Notes: a model not told the origin generated them from the sequence alone. 64,000 bases of DNA from Spongiactinospora sp. TRM90649 (GCF_029382225.1 NZ_JARLTC010000014.1:167284-231283), one strand, 5' to 3'. Shown: positions 27,331 to 36,023, numbered from the stretch's first letter. A program made the numbers and translations.

Positions 27331-28083
27331 GATCAGCAGGCCGGTGGCGAAGGGGAGATCGTCGATCAGGTAGCGGCGGGCCAGCCGGATGGGCTCGGTG
27401 ATCAGGCGATGCATCCACTCCAGCCCGGCGCCGCGCATCCACGCGGGGGCACGGCGCATGGTGCCAGCCGCGAAGGCGACCGCGGCTCCACATCCGACGA
27501 ACCAGGCGCCGGGGAGGATCTCGCGCAGCTCGACGATCAGCCGGTCTTGCCGTGGGAAGCCCAGCCCGACGAACACCAGCCGGGGGTCGGCCGCGAGCAG
27601 TTCGCTCCGGATGCGGACCTGCTCGGCCGCGACCGACTCGAACCCGAACGGCGGTGCGAAGGTGCCCGCCACGATGAGCCCCGGAGCACGCGCCGCCAGT
27701 GCGGCACCGGCCCGCTCGGCGACCCCCGGCGGGCCGCCGAGCAGGAAGACCGGGGCCCCTTCACGGGCCGCGGCGGCCGACAGGGACCAGATCAGGTCGG
27801 CACCGGTGACCCGTCCCGGAACCGGGGTGCCCAGTAGCTTGGACGCCCAGACCAGGGGCATGCCGTCGGCCACGACGATGTCGGCCGATGCCACCAGTGC
27901 GGCGATTTCCGAATCTCGGCGGGTGGCCCGGCAGATGTCGACGTTGGGCGTGATGATGTGGCCGCCCTGACCGGCGCGAAGCGCCGCGACGACTCGATCG
28001 ACGACCTCGCCCTCGGTGAGCGGGTCGAACGCGACACGGCCGACGATCACCCGGCCGTCTTCGGGAACGTGCGGCATGTTCAT
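27304..28083 (-). CDS. WecG/TagA/CpsF-family glycosyltransferase
   Basis: A 259-residue glycosyltransferase of family GT26, which in relatives adds N-acetylmannosamine or a related sugar to a polyprenyl-linked first sugar. Seen: GGHIITPNVDICRATRRD with the catalytic-site TPNVD, ADIVVADGMPLVWASKLLG, VFLLGGPPGVAERA, FVGLGFPRQDRLI, GAAVAFAAGTMRRAPAWMRGAGLEWMHRL and a basic C-terminal tail. These are the family's core motifs. ATG 28083 overlaps the stop of the GT2 gene by ATGA; a second ATG lies two codons in. It forms a leftward operon with the GT2 and ST3. Confidence 0.92.
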   Translation of the reverse strand: MNMPHVPEDGRVIVGRVAFDPLTEGEVVDRVVAALRAGQGGHIITPNVDICRATRRDSEIAALVASADIVVADGMPLVWASKLLGTPVPGRVTGADLIWSLSAAAAREGAPVFLLGGPPGVAERAGAALAARAPGLIVAGTFAPPFGFESVAAEQVRIRSELLAADPRLVFVGLGFPRQDRLIVELREILPGAWFVGCGAAVAFAAGTMRRAPAWMRGAGLEWMHRLITEPIRLARRYLIDDLPFATGLLITSAIRRRH

Positions 28084-29006
28084 ATCCCGCGCCCCCTCGT
28101 GTGCAGCCGGCCCACGACGGTGGCGGCGGAGACGAGCCCCGCGGCCACGACGAGGGCGAGGGCGGCGCGCGGTTCGGCCGGCCGGGCCGCCGAGGCGCGC
28201 AGGGCCCACCTGCACGCCTCTCGGCGGTGACCGAGCGCCGCGTGAGCGAACGCCAACTGGCCGTAGATCCGTGCCGCGCCGCGTGAATCTACGGCCAGCT
28301 CCGTGTGCCGGGTGAGCATCCAGTGCAGCCCGGCGATCCTGTCCGCCCAGCGGGCGAGGTAGTCGGACGCTCCCCAGCGCACCCGAACCAGCGGCAGGTC
28401 GACATGAACGATCGGGTGCCGCTTGGCGGCACGGAGGGCTAGGTCCCAGTCTTCGTTCTGGCCGCCGGGGGCGCTTTCGTCCACCCGGAAGGAGGCGTGA
28501 CGCCAGAACAGGAATGTGGAGGAGTGCACCATGACCATCCGCGATCTCGTCAGGTGAGCGTGGGTGATCGTGTCGGTGCCTGCCAGGCGAGCGGTGCGGC
28601 ATGTGCCGTACTCGATCTCGATGCCGCAGCTCGCGAACTCAGCGGTCGGATGCGCGCTCAGTGCCGAGATTTGGGCGCTGAGCTTTCCGGGCATCCATAC
28701 GTCGTCGTCGTCGCAAAACGCCACGATATCTGTGTCGAGCGTGACGACGCCGGTGTTACGTGTACCTGGAAGTCCATTTGTGAGTTGATTTGATGTGACT
28801 CGCACCTTTGCCCTTGTTTCTGACAAAACGTGCGCCAATTGGGCTTTCACTTGGGCCACCATTTCGGCCCCGCCGTCGGCCACGACGATCACTTCGACAT
28901 GGCCCGGGTAGTCCTGCCGGAGGGCCGCGAGGACGGCGTCGCACAGCGGGCCGGGACGCGCGCCACGGGTGGCGATCACCACGCCGACCGACGGATGGGC
29001 CGTCAT
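28080..29006 (-). CDS. Family 2 glycosyltransferase
   Basis: A 308-residue GT-A fold glycosyltransferase that would extend the repeat unit in the cytoplasm. It opens with SVGVVIATRGARPGPL, has VEVIVVADGG, the metal/nucleotide-sugar motif FCDDDDVW (an expanded DxD), and NEDWDLALR, the acceptor-side ED motif of GT2 enzymes. The C-terminal 90 residues are Ala/Arg-rich. ATG 29006 overlaps the stop of ST3; its own stop overlaps the WecG-like start. The stretch coding the middle (about 28560-28860) has noticeably lower GC and more A/T-ending codons than its flanks. Donor sugar unknown. Confidence 0.87.
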   Translation of the reverse strand: MTAHPSVGVVIATRGARPGPLCDAVLAALRQDYPGHVEVIVVADGGAEMVAQVKAQLAHVLSETRAKVRVTSNQLTNGLPGTRNTGVVTLDTDIVAFCDDDDVWMPGKLSAQISALSAHPTAEFASCGIEIEYGTCRTARLAGTDTITHAHLTRSRMVMVHSSTFLFWRHASFRVDESAPGGQNEDWDLALRAAKRHPIVHVDLPLVRVRWGASDYLARWADRIAGLHWMLTRHTELAVDSRGAARIYGQLAFAHAALGHRREACRWALRASAARPAEPRAALALVVAAGLVSAATVVGRLHTRGRGI

Positions 29007-29914
29007 GCCGCCGCCCGGGCGCGATAGCCGTACTGGATCATCAGGGGCAGGGTCAGCGCCGTGACCAGCACCCGCTGCGCGCGCGGCAGCGCCTGCCGCC
29101 ACGCGTCGTCGCGCACCAGCTCGACCTCTCCCGAGCTGAACCGCATCGGGTTGCCGGAGGCGGTGTGCGCCGTGGTCAGCCGCGCGTGGCGGCCGGTGAG
29201 GAAGTCGAGACGGGGCGCCAGGTCGAGGCTGGTCAGCAGCCGGGCGAACGCGGGACGCGGCGCGTCGAGCAGGTCTTCGTATCGAACCCGGGTGACGGGA
29301 ACGCCCTTGCCCGCCAGCAGTTCGAGCGCGAGGTTCTGCGCCGTCCAGTGCGCGGCGGTGCGGAACGGCGACCAGCGGGGCATCGGCGTACCGTCTTCCG
29401 GACGGGTGATGCGCCTGCGCCACGAATGGGCCACCGCCCGGGGATCGCGGACCATGTGCACGACGTGAACCGGCACCCCGGCCGCGGCCAGGCAGAACGC
29501 CAGCGACGCGTGCTTGCTCGAATCGACCACGACGTTGCCGCCCGCGACGTCGGCCGCGGCGGTGTAGAGGCGGCGGTAGACGCTGACGTATTCCACCAGC
29601 TCAAGGCTCGGCCTGGGCGGAATGTGCCGGGTGCGATCGACCAGCCGGCGCAGCTCGATCATGCGTGTGGCCAGCTCGGCGGCCCAGCCGCCGAAGGCCC
29701 GCCTGCCGACCTCGCACCAGAACCCGCAGCCCGGCAGTGAAACGCCGCAGCCACAGGGCTCCGCACCGAGCACGCCGCGCGCCCACAGGTGCACGACCTC
29801 GCCCAGCGGAACCACCCCGGGAACCTCACCGAGCAGCCGCTCCAGGAGCGTGCTTCCGCTACGGCCGAGCCCACCCAGAAAGATCACCCGAGCGGGCGGC
29901 GGGCACTGGCCCAC
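29003..29914 (-). CDS. Sulfotransferase family protein (ST3)
   Basis: A third PAPS-type sulfotransferase, 303 residues. It has VIFLGGLGRSGSTLLERLL (residues 10-28), PLGEVVHLW, a cysteine cluster CGCGVSLPGCGFWC (Cys54, 56, 63, 67) common in this subfamily, VVVDSSKHASLAF, and VHMVRDPRAVAHSWRRR for the 3'-phosphate site. It differs from ST1 and ST2, suggesting a different acceptor position. A GTG start (29914) follows a G-rich Shine-Dalgarno-like stretch. It is the first gene of the leftward ST3-GT2-WecG unit, with ATGA overlaps throughout. Confidence 0.86.
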   Translation of the reverse strand: MGQCPPPARVIFLGGLGRSGSTLLERLLGEVPGVVPLGEVVHLWARGVLGAEPCGCGVSLPGCGFWCEVGRRAFGGWAAELATRMIELRRLVDRTRHIPPRPSLELVEYVSVYRRLYTAAADVAGGNVVVDSSKHASLAFCLAAAGVPVHVVHMVRDPRAVAHSWRRRITRPEDGTPMPRWSPFRTAAHWTAQNLALELLAGKGVPVTRVRYEDLLDAPRPAFARLLTSLDLAPRLDFLTGRHARLTTAHTASGNPMRFSSGEVELVRDDAWRQALPRAQRVLVTALTLPLMIQYGYRARAAA

Positions 29915-30060
29915 GAATGCACCCCCAAGCAGTCGCTACCGTCAGCACTCATGCTAGCACTGAGGGTAATCATTTCGTGGTCCGATCACCAAGGATTCAT
30001 CATGGACGCCACCCCGACGTATGGGCGTGACGTGGATCACATCCGCGGAGAGCGCTTTAT

Positions 30061-30090
30061 TTGATTGATTTTGCGGTGGCTCGCTACGGT
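30061..30090 (+). promoter_or_regulatory. Candidate promoter of the large membrane protein gene
   Basis: TTGATT (30061-30066), an 18-bp spacer and TACGGT (30085-30090) fit a vegetative promoter reasonably, 41 bp before the ATG. The surrounding 29915-30131 is AT-richer than the genes beside it. Confidence 0.45.
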
Positions 30091-30131
30091 TGGGCGTTTT
30101 CACCCGCTTCGCGCCCCTTGCAGAGAAGGCC

Positions 30132-32477
30132 ATGCGTCGCTATCGATTTGGCAAGATCGCCGCTCTGATCGCGCTCGGCTATTTCATCGCGGTCGTCCTG
30201 CTGGCCGTCCTGGCATTGACCACCACCTCCGACCAGCCCGTGTGGACCGTCGTCACCCAGGAGACCGATCCGCGGTGGTATTTCGGTCGGGAAGAGGCAC
30301 CTTTCGTCCTCCCGGGGTGGCTCGCGCTCGTCCTGGTGCCCATCGGGGCGGTGCAGGGCTGGGCCCTGTGGCAGGTGCTGCGCGGACGCCTGCGAGGCGA
30401 GCTGACGGACCGGGGCAGGCACGTGGCGCTGCTGCGGCTCTTCCTCTACCTCACCGTCGGCTACAGCCTCATCCTCACCACCAGCGGGCCGCTGATCCGG
30501 CTACTGGAGATCTCCTGGTTCTGGTCGGTGATCGGGACCATCGGATGCCTCGTGCAACTGGCCGTCGTCTGGCTGTTCTTCCTGGTGCTTCGAGGTAGCG
30601 CCTCCCGTGGCCTGCGGGTGTTCTCCCTCATCACCGGGCTCATCAGCACTCTGAGCGCCCTCGGCGAGGGGATCACGGACCTCTTCGACCTCGACTTCGC
30701 CGGGCAGATCCTCAACCTCGCCGGCGGGTACGGCTATGGCGGACTGGTGTGGTCGGTGACGATCCTGATCGCACAGGCACGGGATCCCCGCTGGAGCGCG
30801 GCCACCGTCCGGATAGGCGTCATCGCGCAGGCGATGACCGTGCTCCAGCCCCACGGGATGGTCACCTTCGACGGCGAGTTCCCCGGCATCCTCACCTTCT
30901 TCACTCTCGTCGGCGCGGTCAGCGTCTTCGGGTTGGTGTGGGACGCCCGGACGGCCCACGAGCTGGCGAATCCGCTGCCGGAACCGGTCCCGCGAGCGGC
31001 GCCGGTGCGCGCGACCACCGTGTCGTGGCCACTGGCCGTGTTGGCGATCGCGCTTCCGCTGGCCCCGGCCGCCGTCAACCTCGCCCAGGGCAGGTACCAC
31101 TGGACCGGGCCCAGGGGCGTGATCGAGTACCTCGCCCGTGCACAACTGGGCAGCGGGCAGGCGATGGCGTGGCTCGGCCTGGACGTCTTCATCGGCGTCG
31201 GCGGGCCCGCGCTGCTGATCCTGGCCGCCGTGCTGCGCCGGACCCCCGGCATCGTGCGGCTCACGACACGCGCGCTGACCATCGCGGCGGCCGTGGGCCT
31301 CATCAGCGCGCTCACGACCGTGCCGACGTCCGGCGAATTCGACTTCTTCTACGACGGCACGCAGATCTACCCGGAAGGGTTGTTCACCCAGGGACAGAAC
31401 GGTGAGGTCTGGTTCGGCATCTCGCCGCTGTGGTACTCCGCCGCCCTGATCGGCTCCGCCCTGCTCCTGCGGGTCATATACGCGTCCGCGTTCACCGGGC
31501 TCGCCCGCTACTACGTGGTGTCGGTCCGGCTCGTCACTCTGATCGCCCTCGGATTCACATTCCAGGCATCCCGGCCCGCGGGTTCGATCACCACAGGCGA
31601 GGAGTGCACCCAGGCCGAGTATGGCACCGAGATGTATTCGGGCGAGGCGAAGAAGCCCGCACTCACCAGGGATCAGCGCATCGTGTGCTCCCTGCGAAAA
31701 GGTGACCAGTTCAAGTTCACCGCCAACACACCCGACGCCGGGATCCTGTCCTACGCGCGCCGCCTGTGCGGCGTCTACACGCGCAACGACCCCGCGGAGG
31801 TCGCCCGCCTGCAGGCGACGACGGGACTGCGGCGCGATGCCCTGACCTACCCGCTGGCGGAGATCTGCCCAAGCGCCGGCGCCGTGGTGAGCGCCGCGGC
31901 CGCCGAGCAGAACCGGGAAATGCAGGAGTGGGAGGACGACTCGCAGCGCATGTGCGACACCCGCCCCGTCCACCGCCCGCTCATCAAACCCGCCAAGGCC
32001 GTCCGCCTGAAGGAACCGCAGTTCACGGACTACGGAGTCGTGAGCACGTACGAGCCGACCGGGGGCGACGAAGATCCGGCCGAAGGCGAAGAGGAGCTGC
32101 TGAGCAAGGCCCAGGACAACGGCCTGGTGGCCGCCCACCCCGGCCAGCTCGTGATCACGACGCACTCCGACTACGACCTCTGCGTCACCCTGGAGACCTA
32201 CACCCGCCGCCCTCCGGTGGAGACCAAGGGCTGGGACCAGGTCACCGAGGTCGGCTACGAAAGCCCTACCGGCGAGATCGTCCTCACCGACGATTTGAGC
32301 GGCACCACGTTCCCCGACCTGTCCCTCAACGGCCGCCCCGGCCATTACCGGATCCGCGTCCACTACGACTGGTTCAACTGGAAGGGCCTACAGGAGAACG
32401 GCCAACGCCTCCTGATCATGGCCTACCCGGCCAAGGGCGACAAACCCATCACCTACCGCAAACCACGCCGAAAGTGA
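30132..32477 (+). CDS. Large polytopic membrane protein with a Cys-rich outer domain, unknown function
   Basis: I do not recognise a family. The 781-residue protein has about 11 predicted membrane helices in residues 10-480, arranged as two groups separated by a Pro/Arg linker near 290-305 (NPLPEPVPRAAPVRATT). A soluble, probably extracytoplasmic region of about 300 residues follows. It has six cysteines (in GEECTQ, RIVCSL, RRLCGV, AEICPS, QRMCDT, YDLCVT), enough for three disulfides, and an acidic GGDEDPAEGEEEL segment. It ends in a basic tail. ATG 30132 has GAGAAGG upstream; a TTG 14 codons earlier is less likely. It sits alone between the sulfotransferase cluster and cysND, so a role in the envelope polymer is possible but unproven. 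Confidence 0.75.
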   Translation: MRRYRFGKIAALIALGYFIAVVLLAVLALTTTSDQPVWTVVTQETDPRWYFGREEAPFVLPGWLALVLVPIGAVQGWALWQVLRGRLRGELTDRGRHVALLRLFLYLTVGYSLILTTSGPLIRLLEISWFWSVIGTIGCLVQLAVVWLFFLVLRGSASRGLRVFSLITGLISTLSALGEGITDLFDLDFAGQILNLAGGYGYGGLVWSVTILIAQARDPRWSAATVRIGVIAQAMTVLQPHGMVTFDGEFPGILTFFTLVGAVSVFGLVWDARTAHELANPLPEPVPRAAPVRATTVSWPLAVLAIALPLAPAAVNLAQGRYHWTGPRGVIEYLARAQLGSGQAMAWLGLDVFIGVGGPALLILAAVLRRTPGIVRLTTRALTIAAAVGLISALTTVPTSGEFDFFYDGTQIYPEGLFTQGQNGEVWFGISPLWYSAALIGSALLLRVIYASAFTGLARYYVVSVRLVTLIALGFTFQASRPAGSITTGEECTQAEYGTEMYSGEAKKPALTRDQRIVCSLRKGDQFKFTANTPDAGILSYARRLCGVYTRNDPAEVARLQATTGLRRDALTYPLAEICPSAGAVVSAAAAEQNREMQEWEDDSQRMCDTRPVHRPLIKPAKAVRLKEPQFTDYGVVSTYEPTGGDEDPAEGEEELLSKAQDNGLVAAHPGQLVITTHSDYDLCVTLETYTRRPPVETKGWDQVTEVGYESPTGEIVLTDDLSGTTFPDLSLNGRPGHYRIRVHYDWFNWKGLQENGQRLLIMAYPAKGDKPITYRKPRRK

Positions 32478-32614
32478 CACGTCCCGCCTGCGGCCCACCC
32501 GATTCGTGAACCGAACCGGTGACGCCGGCCCCACCATGGCGTGCGCCCCGCCGTCCGCGCGGGCGTACGACTGATCGGCTTCGCCTCGCCCGAACGTGTC
32601 TCCTAGGGCGAGCC

Positions 32615-32646
32615 GCGACACCGCCTGCACCGTCAGGCGGTGTCGC
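32615..32646 (+). terminator. Strong hairpin downstream of the membrane protein gene
   Basis: A perfect 13-bp stem (32615-32627 with 32634-32646) around a 6-nt loop CACCGT, 138 bp after the stop codon. No T tract. Confidence 0.65.
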
Positions 32647-32971
32647 CCAACGCGCCCCGGTACGCGTCCCGTCCCCGTCACCTACGTCCTGCCGTCCGTG
32701 CGGGCGTACCGCCAAGGTGACCTCCCCGACACCGATCGACCTGTCCGCGGCGCTGGCCGCACAACTCGGCATCCTGGCCCGCATGGGTGCCGCCTGACGA
32801 TGGTGCCCCGCCGAGTGGGTGAATGGGAGCGGCCGTATCGGACATCGCACAGGTCGGCTGCTCCGGCCTCGCCAAAGTCCCACCACCCCACGGGACGCCA
32901 TCGCGCTTCCCGCTCTGGCCGTGGAAACGCCTTCGGGCCGTGGCACCGGGGACGGGGAACGTCCGAGCGCA

Positions 32972-33144
32972 GCGCGGCCCTTGGACGCGCGAAGCGCGGC
33001 CATTGGAAGGCTCGGCCGGGCGCGGCGAGGGCGATCTCAGGCGTGCGGAGTGGCGCTCGGGCCGGAGACCGACGCAGACGAAGGCAGAAACGCGGCTCCG
33101 GCTGGAGGGCGGAAAGGATTGGAGGGCGAAGCGCGGCCCTTGGA
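32972..33144. repeat. Three copies of a 14-bp dispersed repeat
   Basis: GCGCGGCC(C/A)TTGGA occurs at 32972-32985, 32994-33007 and 33131-33144, two of them preceded by GCGAA or CGAA. It looks like remnants of an extragenic repeat family. Confidence 0.6.
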
Positions 33145-33172
33145 GAGGTCGTTCGAGCGCAGCGAAGGCCAT

Positions 33173-33188
33173 TGTGATATGTATCACA
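33173..33188 (+). promoter_or_regulatory. CRP/GlxR-type operator
   Basis: TGTGATATGTATCACA is an exact match to the TGTGA-N6-TCACA consensus of cAMP-receptor-type regulators, known for Crp of Mycobacterium and GlxR of Corynebacterium. It lies 27 bp before the start of the secreted protein gene. It does not fit Rex, which needs TTGTGAA. Activation or repression cannot be told because the promoter is not clear. Confidence 0.7.
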
Positions 33189-33215
33189 CTCGTTAGGAAC
33201 AACCGGGGTCTGCTC

Positions 33216-33761
33216 ATGAGTGTCCAAACGAGCATGAAAAGTCTGTTACGCACACTGATCACCGTCGGGGCCGCTGCCCTCGTCGTGTTACCCGCCGTGT
33301 CGGCCCGAGCCGACGCGATGCCTCACTACAAGGACCCCAAGGTCTTCGGCGCGAAGTTCCAGCGTGACCCGGGCCATGACTTCAGCAAGAAGCCGCATTC
33401 CCGCCACAACGGCGTCCTGCGCGGCTGGATGACCAAAGTGCGGGACGGAGTCGCCGAGTACGAGCCGATCCGCTGGAGATACGGAAACGACGGCGAGAGC
33501 GGATTCGTGAGCCCGCCGAAGCGCGACGCGAGGGTCTACGCCTCGCCGATCGCCCGGGATGTGCGTTTCAAGAGCGCCTACCTGTGCAAGGTATCTCCGG
33601 AGGGCCCGATCGCCGCCCGACGCTCCCTGGGCACCAGGTCGTGTTCCCGGGAGCTACTGATCAAGCGCGCCACCGCGCACTCCTACCACATCCCGGTTCT
33701 CATCACCGTCCACAACCGCGAGATCGTGGAAGTCCGGGAGATTCTCCTGCCCCACGTGTGA
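33216..33761 (+). CDS. Small secreted protein of unknown function
   Basis: A 181-residue protein with a clear Sec signal peptide (basic SMKSLLRT, hydrophobic LITVGAAALVVLPAV, likely cleavage after SARA). The mature part is about 147 residues, basic, rich in Lys/Arg/His near its N-terminus (HYKDPKVFGAKFQRD), with two cysteines (YLCKV, RSCSR) that could pair. No family recognised. ATG 33216 is supported by the signal peptide; the frame is open far upstream but in non-coding-like sequence. A CRP-type operator precedes it and a bidirectional hairpin follows, so it is monocistronic. Confidence 0.78.
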   Translation: MSVQTSMKSLLRTLITVGAAALVVLPAVSARADAMPHYKDPKVFGAKFQRDPGHDFSKKPHSRHNGVLRGWMTKVRDGVAEYEPIRWRYGNDGESGFVSPPKRDARVYASPIARDVRFKSAYLCKVSPEGPIAARRSLGTRSCSRELLIKRATAHSYHIPVLITVHNREIVEVREILLPHV

Positions 33762-33764
33762 GAT

Positions 33765-33793
33765 GGGCCGTCGGAGTGCGCCCCCTACGGCCC
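33765..33793. terminator. Bidirectional hairpin between convergent genes
   Basis: GGGCCGT (33765-33771) and ACGGCCC (33787-33793) form a 7-bp stem around a 15-nt loop, just after the secreted protein stop and 11 bp past the cysN stop on the other strand. Confidence 0.5.
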
Positions 33794-33804
33794 CCACATG
33801 GAGA

Positions 33805-35070
33805 TCAGGTGCGGGCGTCGACGATCATGCCGGCGCCTACCGTGCCGTTGGTGGACTCGTCCACCAGGATGAAGCCGCCGGTCATTCGGTTGCGGGCGTA
33901 GTCGTCGACGAAGAGCGGCTGGGTGACGCGCAGAGAGACGCGGCCGATCTCGTTGAGGCCCAGCGACTCGGCGGACTCGTCGCGGTGGAGGGTGTTGACG
34001 TCGAGGCGGTAATGCAGGTCGCGGACCATCGCGCGGGCCGTACGGGTCGTGTGCTTGATGCTCAGCTTGGTGCGGGGTGACAGCTTGGTGGCGTCGGTCA
34101 TCCAGCAGACCATGGCCTCGAGTTCCTGGGCCGCCTGCGGCTGGTTGTTGGGGCGGCAGATCATGTCGCCGCGCGAGATGTCGATGTCGTCCTCCAGGCG
34201 CAGGGTGACCGACATCGGGGGGTACGCCTCGGCCACCGGGCCGTCGAAGGTGTCGATCGAGGCGATGCGGGTGGCGAGACCGCTGGGCAGGTGGACGACC
34301 TCGTCGCCCGGCTTCAGCACGCCGCCCGCGACCTGGCCGGCGTAGCCGCGGTAGTCGTGGAAGGCGGGGTCGTTGGCCCGCTGCGGGCGGATCACGTACT
34401 GCACGGGGAAGCGCACGTCGACCAGGTTGCGGTCGGAGGCGATGTGCACGTTCTCCAGGTGGTGGAGCAGGGAGGTGCCCTGGTACCAGGGCATGTTCTC
34501 GGAGCGGGAGACCACGTTGTCGCCGTGCAGGGCCGACATCGGGATGAACGTGAGGTCGGCCACGTTGAGCTTGGCGGCGAACGCGGTGAACTCCTCGTGG
34601 ATCTCGTTGAACCGCTCCTCGGAGTAGTCGACGAGGTCCATCTTGTTGACCGCGAGCACCAGGTGCGGGACCCGGAGCAGGGTGGTCAGGAAGGCGTGCC
34701 GCCGGGACTGCTCAAGGACGCCCTTGCGGGCGTCGATCAGGATGATCGCCAGGTCGGCGGTGGAGGCGCCGGTCACCATGTTGCGGGTGTACTGGATGTG
34801 CCCGGGGGTGTCGGCGATGATGAACTTCCGCTTCGGCGTGGCGAAGTAGCGGTAGGCCACGTCGATGGTGATGCCCTGTTCACGCTCGGCGCGCAGGCCG
34901 TCGGTGAGCAGCGACAGGTCGGTGTACTCGGTGCCGCGGTCGCGGCTGGTGCGCTCGACCGCTTCGAGCTGGTCCTCGAAGATCGCCTTGGAGTCGTAGA
35001 GGAGCCGCCCGATCAGCGTCGACTTGCCGTCGTCCACCGACCCCGCCGTGGCGAAACGCAGGATGTCCAT
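33805..35070 (-). CDS. cysN: Sulfate adenylyltransferase subunit 1 (GTPase)
   Basis: GTPase subunit of ATP sulfurylase that drives APS formation. The 421 residues give an EF-Tu-like protein: G1 TAGSVDDGKSTLIGRLL (near 8-24), G3 DTPGHIQYTRNMVTGAS, G4 NKMDLVDYSEE, then two beta-barrel domains. It is the form without a fused APS kinase, consistent with a separate cysC at 15 kb. It starts 3 bp after the cysD stop. It is the last gene of a unit that begins with a polyprenyl-phosphate sugar transferase. Confidence 0.96.
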   Translation of the reverse strand: MDILRFATAGSVDDGKSTLIGRLLYDSKAIFEDQLEAVERTSRDRGTEYTDLSLLTDGLRAEREQGITIDVAYRYFATPKRKFIIADTPGHIQYTRNMVTGASTADLAIILIDARKGVLEQSRRHAFLTTLLRVPHLVLAVNKMDLVDYSEERFNEIHEEFTAFAAKLNVADLTFIPMSALHGDNVVSRSENMPWYQGTSLLHHLENVHIASDRNLVDVRFPVQYVIRPQRANDPAFHDYRGYAGQVAGGVLKPGDEVVHLPSGLATRIASIDTFDGPVAEAYPPMSVTLRLEDDIDISRGDMICRPNNQPQAAQELEAMVCWMTDATKLSPRTKLSIKHTTRTARAMVRDLHYRLDVNTLHRDESAESLGLNEIGRVSLRVTQPLFVDDYARNRMTGGFILVDESTNGTVGAGMIVDART

Positions 35071-35073
35071 GGT

Positions 35074-35988
35074 TTAGAAGTAGCCTTCCCGCTTGCGGTC
35101 TTCCATGGCGGCCTCGGACGTGCGGTCGTCGGCCCTGGTCGCGCCCCGCTCGGTGATCCGGGTGGCGGCGATCTCGGCGATGATCTCCTCGACGCTGGCG
35201 GCGGCCGACTGGACGGCCCCGGTGCAGGTCATGTCGCCGACCGTGCGGTAGCGCACGGTGGCCTCGTAGACCGGCTCGTCGTCGCCGCGGTTGACCACTT
35301 CGTCGTCGGACAACAGCATGCCGTCGCGCAGGAAGACCTTGCGCGTGTGCGCGAAGTAGATCGACGGGATCTCGATGTCCTCGCGGCGGATGTAGTCCCA
35401 GACGTCGAGCTCGGTCCAGTTGGACAGCGGGAAGACCCGGATGTGCTCGCCCTTGCGGATCCGCGCGTTGTAGAGGTTCCACAGCTCGGGGCGCTGGTTC
35501 TTCGGGTCCCACTGGCCGAAGTCGTCGCGGAAGGAGAACACGCGCTCCTTGGCGCGGGCCTTCTCCTCGTCGCGGCGGGCGCCGCCGAACACGGCGTCGA
35601 ACTCGTGCTCCTCGATGCCGTCGAGCAGCGTGGTGGTCTGCAGCCGGTTGCGCGAGGCGCGGCGTCCGGTCTCCTCGACCACCCGCCCGGCGTCGATCGA
35701 CGCCTGGACGCTGGCCACGACGAGCCGAACACCCAGTTCGGCGACCCTGCGGTCGCGGTAGTCGATCACTTCGGGGAAGTTGTGCCCGGTGTCCACGTGC
35801 ATCAGCGGGAAGGGGATCGGCGCGGGCCAGAACGCCTTCTCCGCGATGCGGAGCATCACGATGGAGTCTTTGCCGCCGGAGAAGAGCAGACAGGGGCGCT
35901 CGAATTCGGCGGCGACCTCGCGCATGATGTGGATCGCCTCGGCCTCAAGGACGTCGAGTTGCGACGTTGTGTAGTCGGCCTGCAGCAT
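35074..35988 (-). CDS. cysD: Sulfate adenylyltransferase subunit 2
   Basis: Catalytic adenylyltransferase subunit of ATP sulfurylase, of the PP-loop family. The 304 residues include LLFSGGKDSIVMLRIAEKAF (PP-loop), HVDTGHNFPEVIDYRD and FPLSNWTELDVWDYI, and the C-terminus ends in the family's ATEAAMEDRKREGYF-like motif (here SEAAMEDRKREGYF). I chose ATG 35988 because a strong GGAGGA lies 7 bp before it; an ATG at 36027 overlapping cysQ by ATGA would add 13 residues. It makes APS together with CysN. Confidence 0.95.
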   Translation of the reverse strand: MLQADYTTSQLDVLEAEAIHIMREVAAEFERPCLLFSGGKDSIVMLRIAEKAFWPAPIPFPLMHVDTGHNFPEVIDYRDRRVAELGVRLVVASVQASIDAGRVVEETGRRASRNRLQTTTLLDGIEEHEFDAVFGGARRDEEKARAKERVFSFRDDFGQWDPKNQRPELWNLYNARIRKGEHIRVFPLSNWTELDVWDYIRREDIEIPSIYFAHTRKVFLRDGMLLSDDEVVNRGDDEPVYEATVRYRTVGDMTCTGAVQSAAASVEEIIAEIAATRITERGATRADDRTSEAAMEDRKREGYF

Positions 35989-36023
35989 CGGGGTGTCCTC
36001 CGAGGTGGCTCTGTGGACGCGGG

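Larger units (their letters stand above)
32478..33215. other. Intergenic region of about 740 bp with repeats
   Basis: No convincing gene. A perfect 13-bp hairpin lies at 32615-32646. Three copies of GCGCGGCC(C/A)TTGGA lie at 32972, 32994 and 33131, together with CGAGCGCAGCG motifs, resembling dispersed extragenic repeats of high-GC genomes. The last 45 bp are AT-rich and hold a CRP-type palindrome. Confidence 0.6.

Noticed and set aside
29945..29970. CIRCE-like heat-shock operator from two AGCACT motifs
   Set aside because: The two copies are direct, not inverted, and the GAGTGCTAA arm is missing.
33165..33192. Rex operator before the secreted protein gene
   Set aside because: The half-sites are TTGTGAT/ATCACAC rather than TTGTGAA/TTCACAA; the CRP pattern fits exactly.
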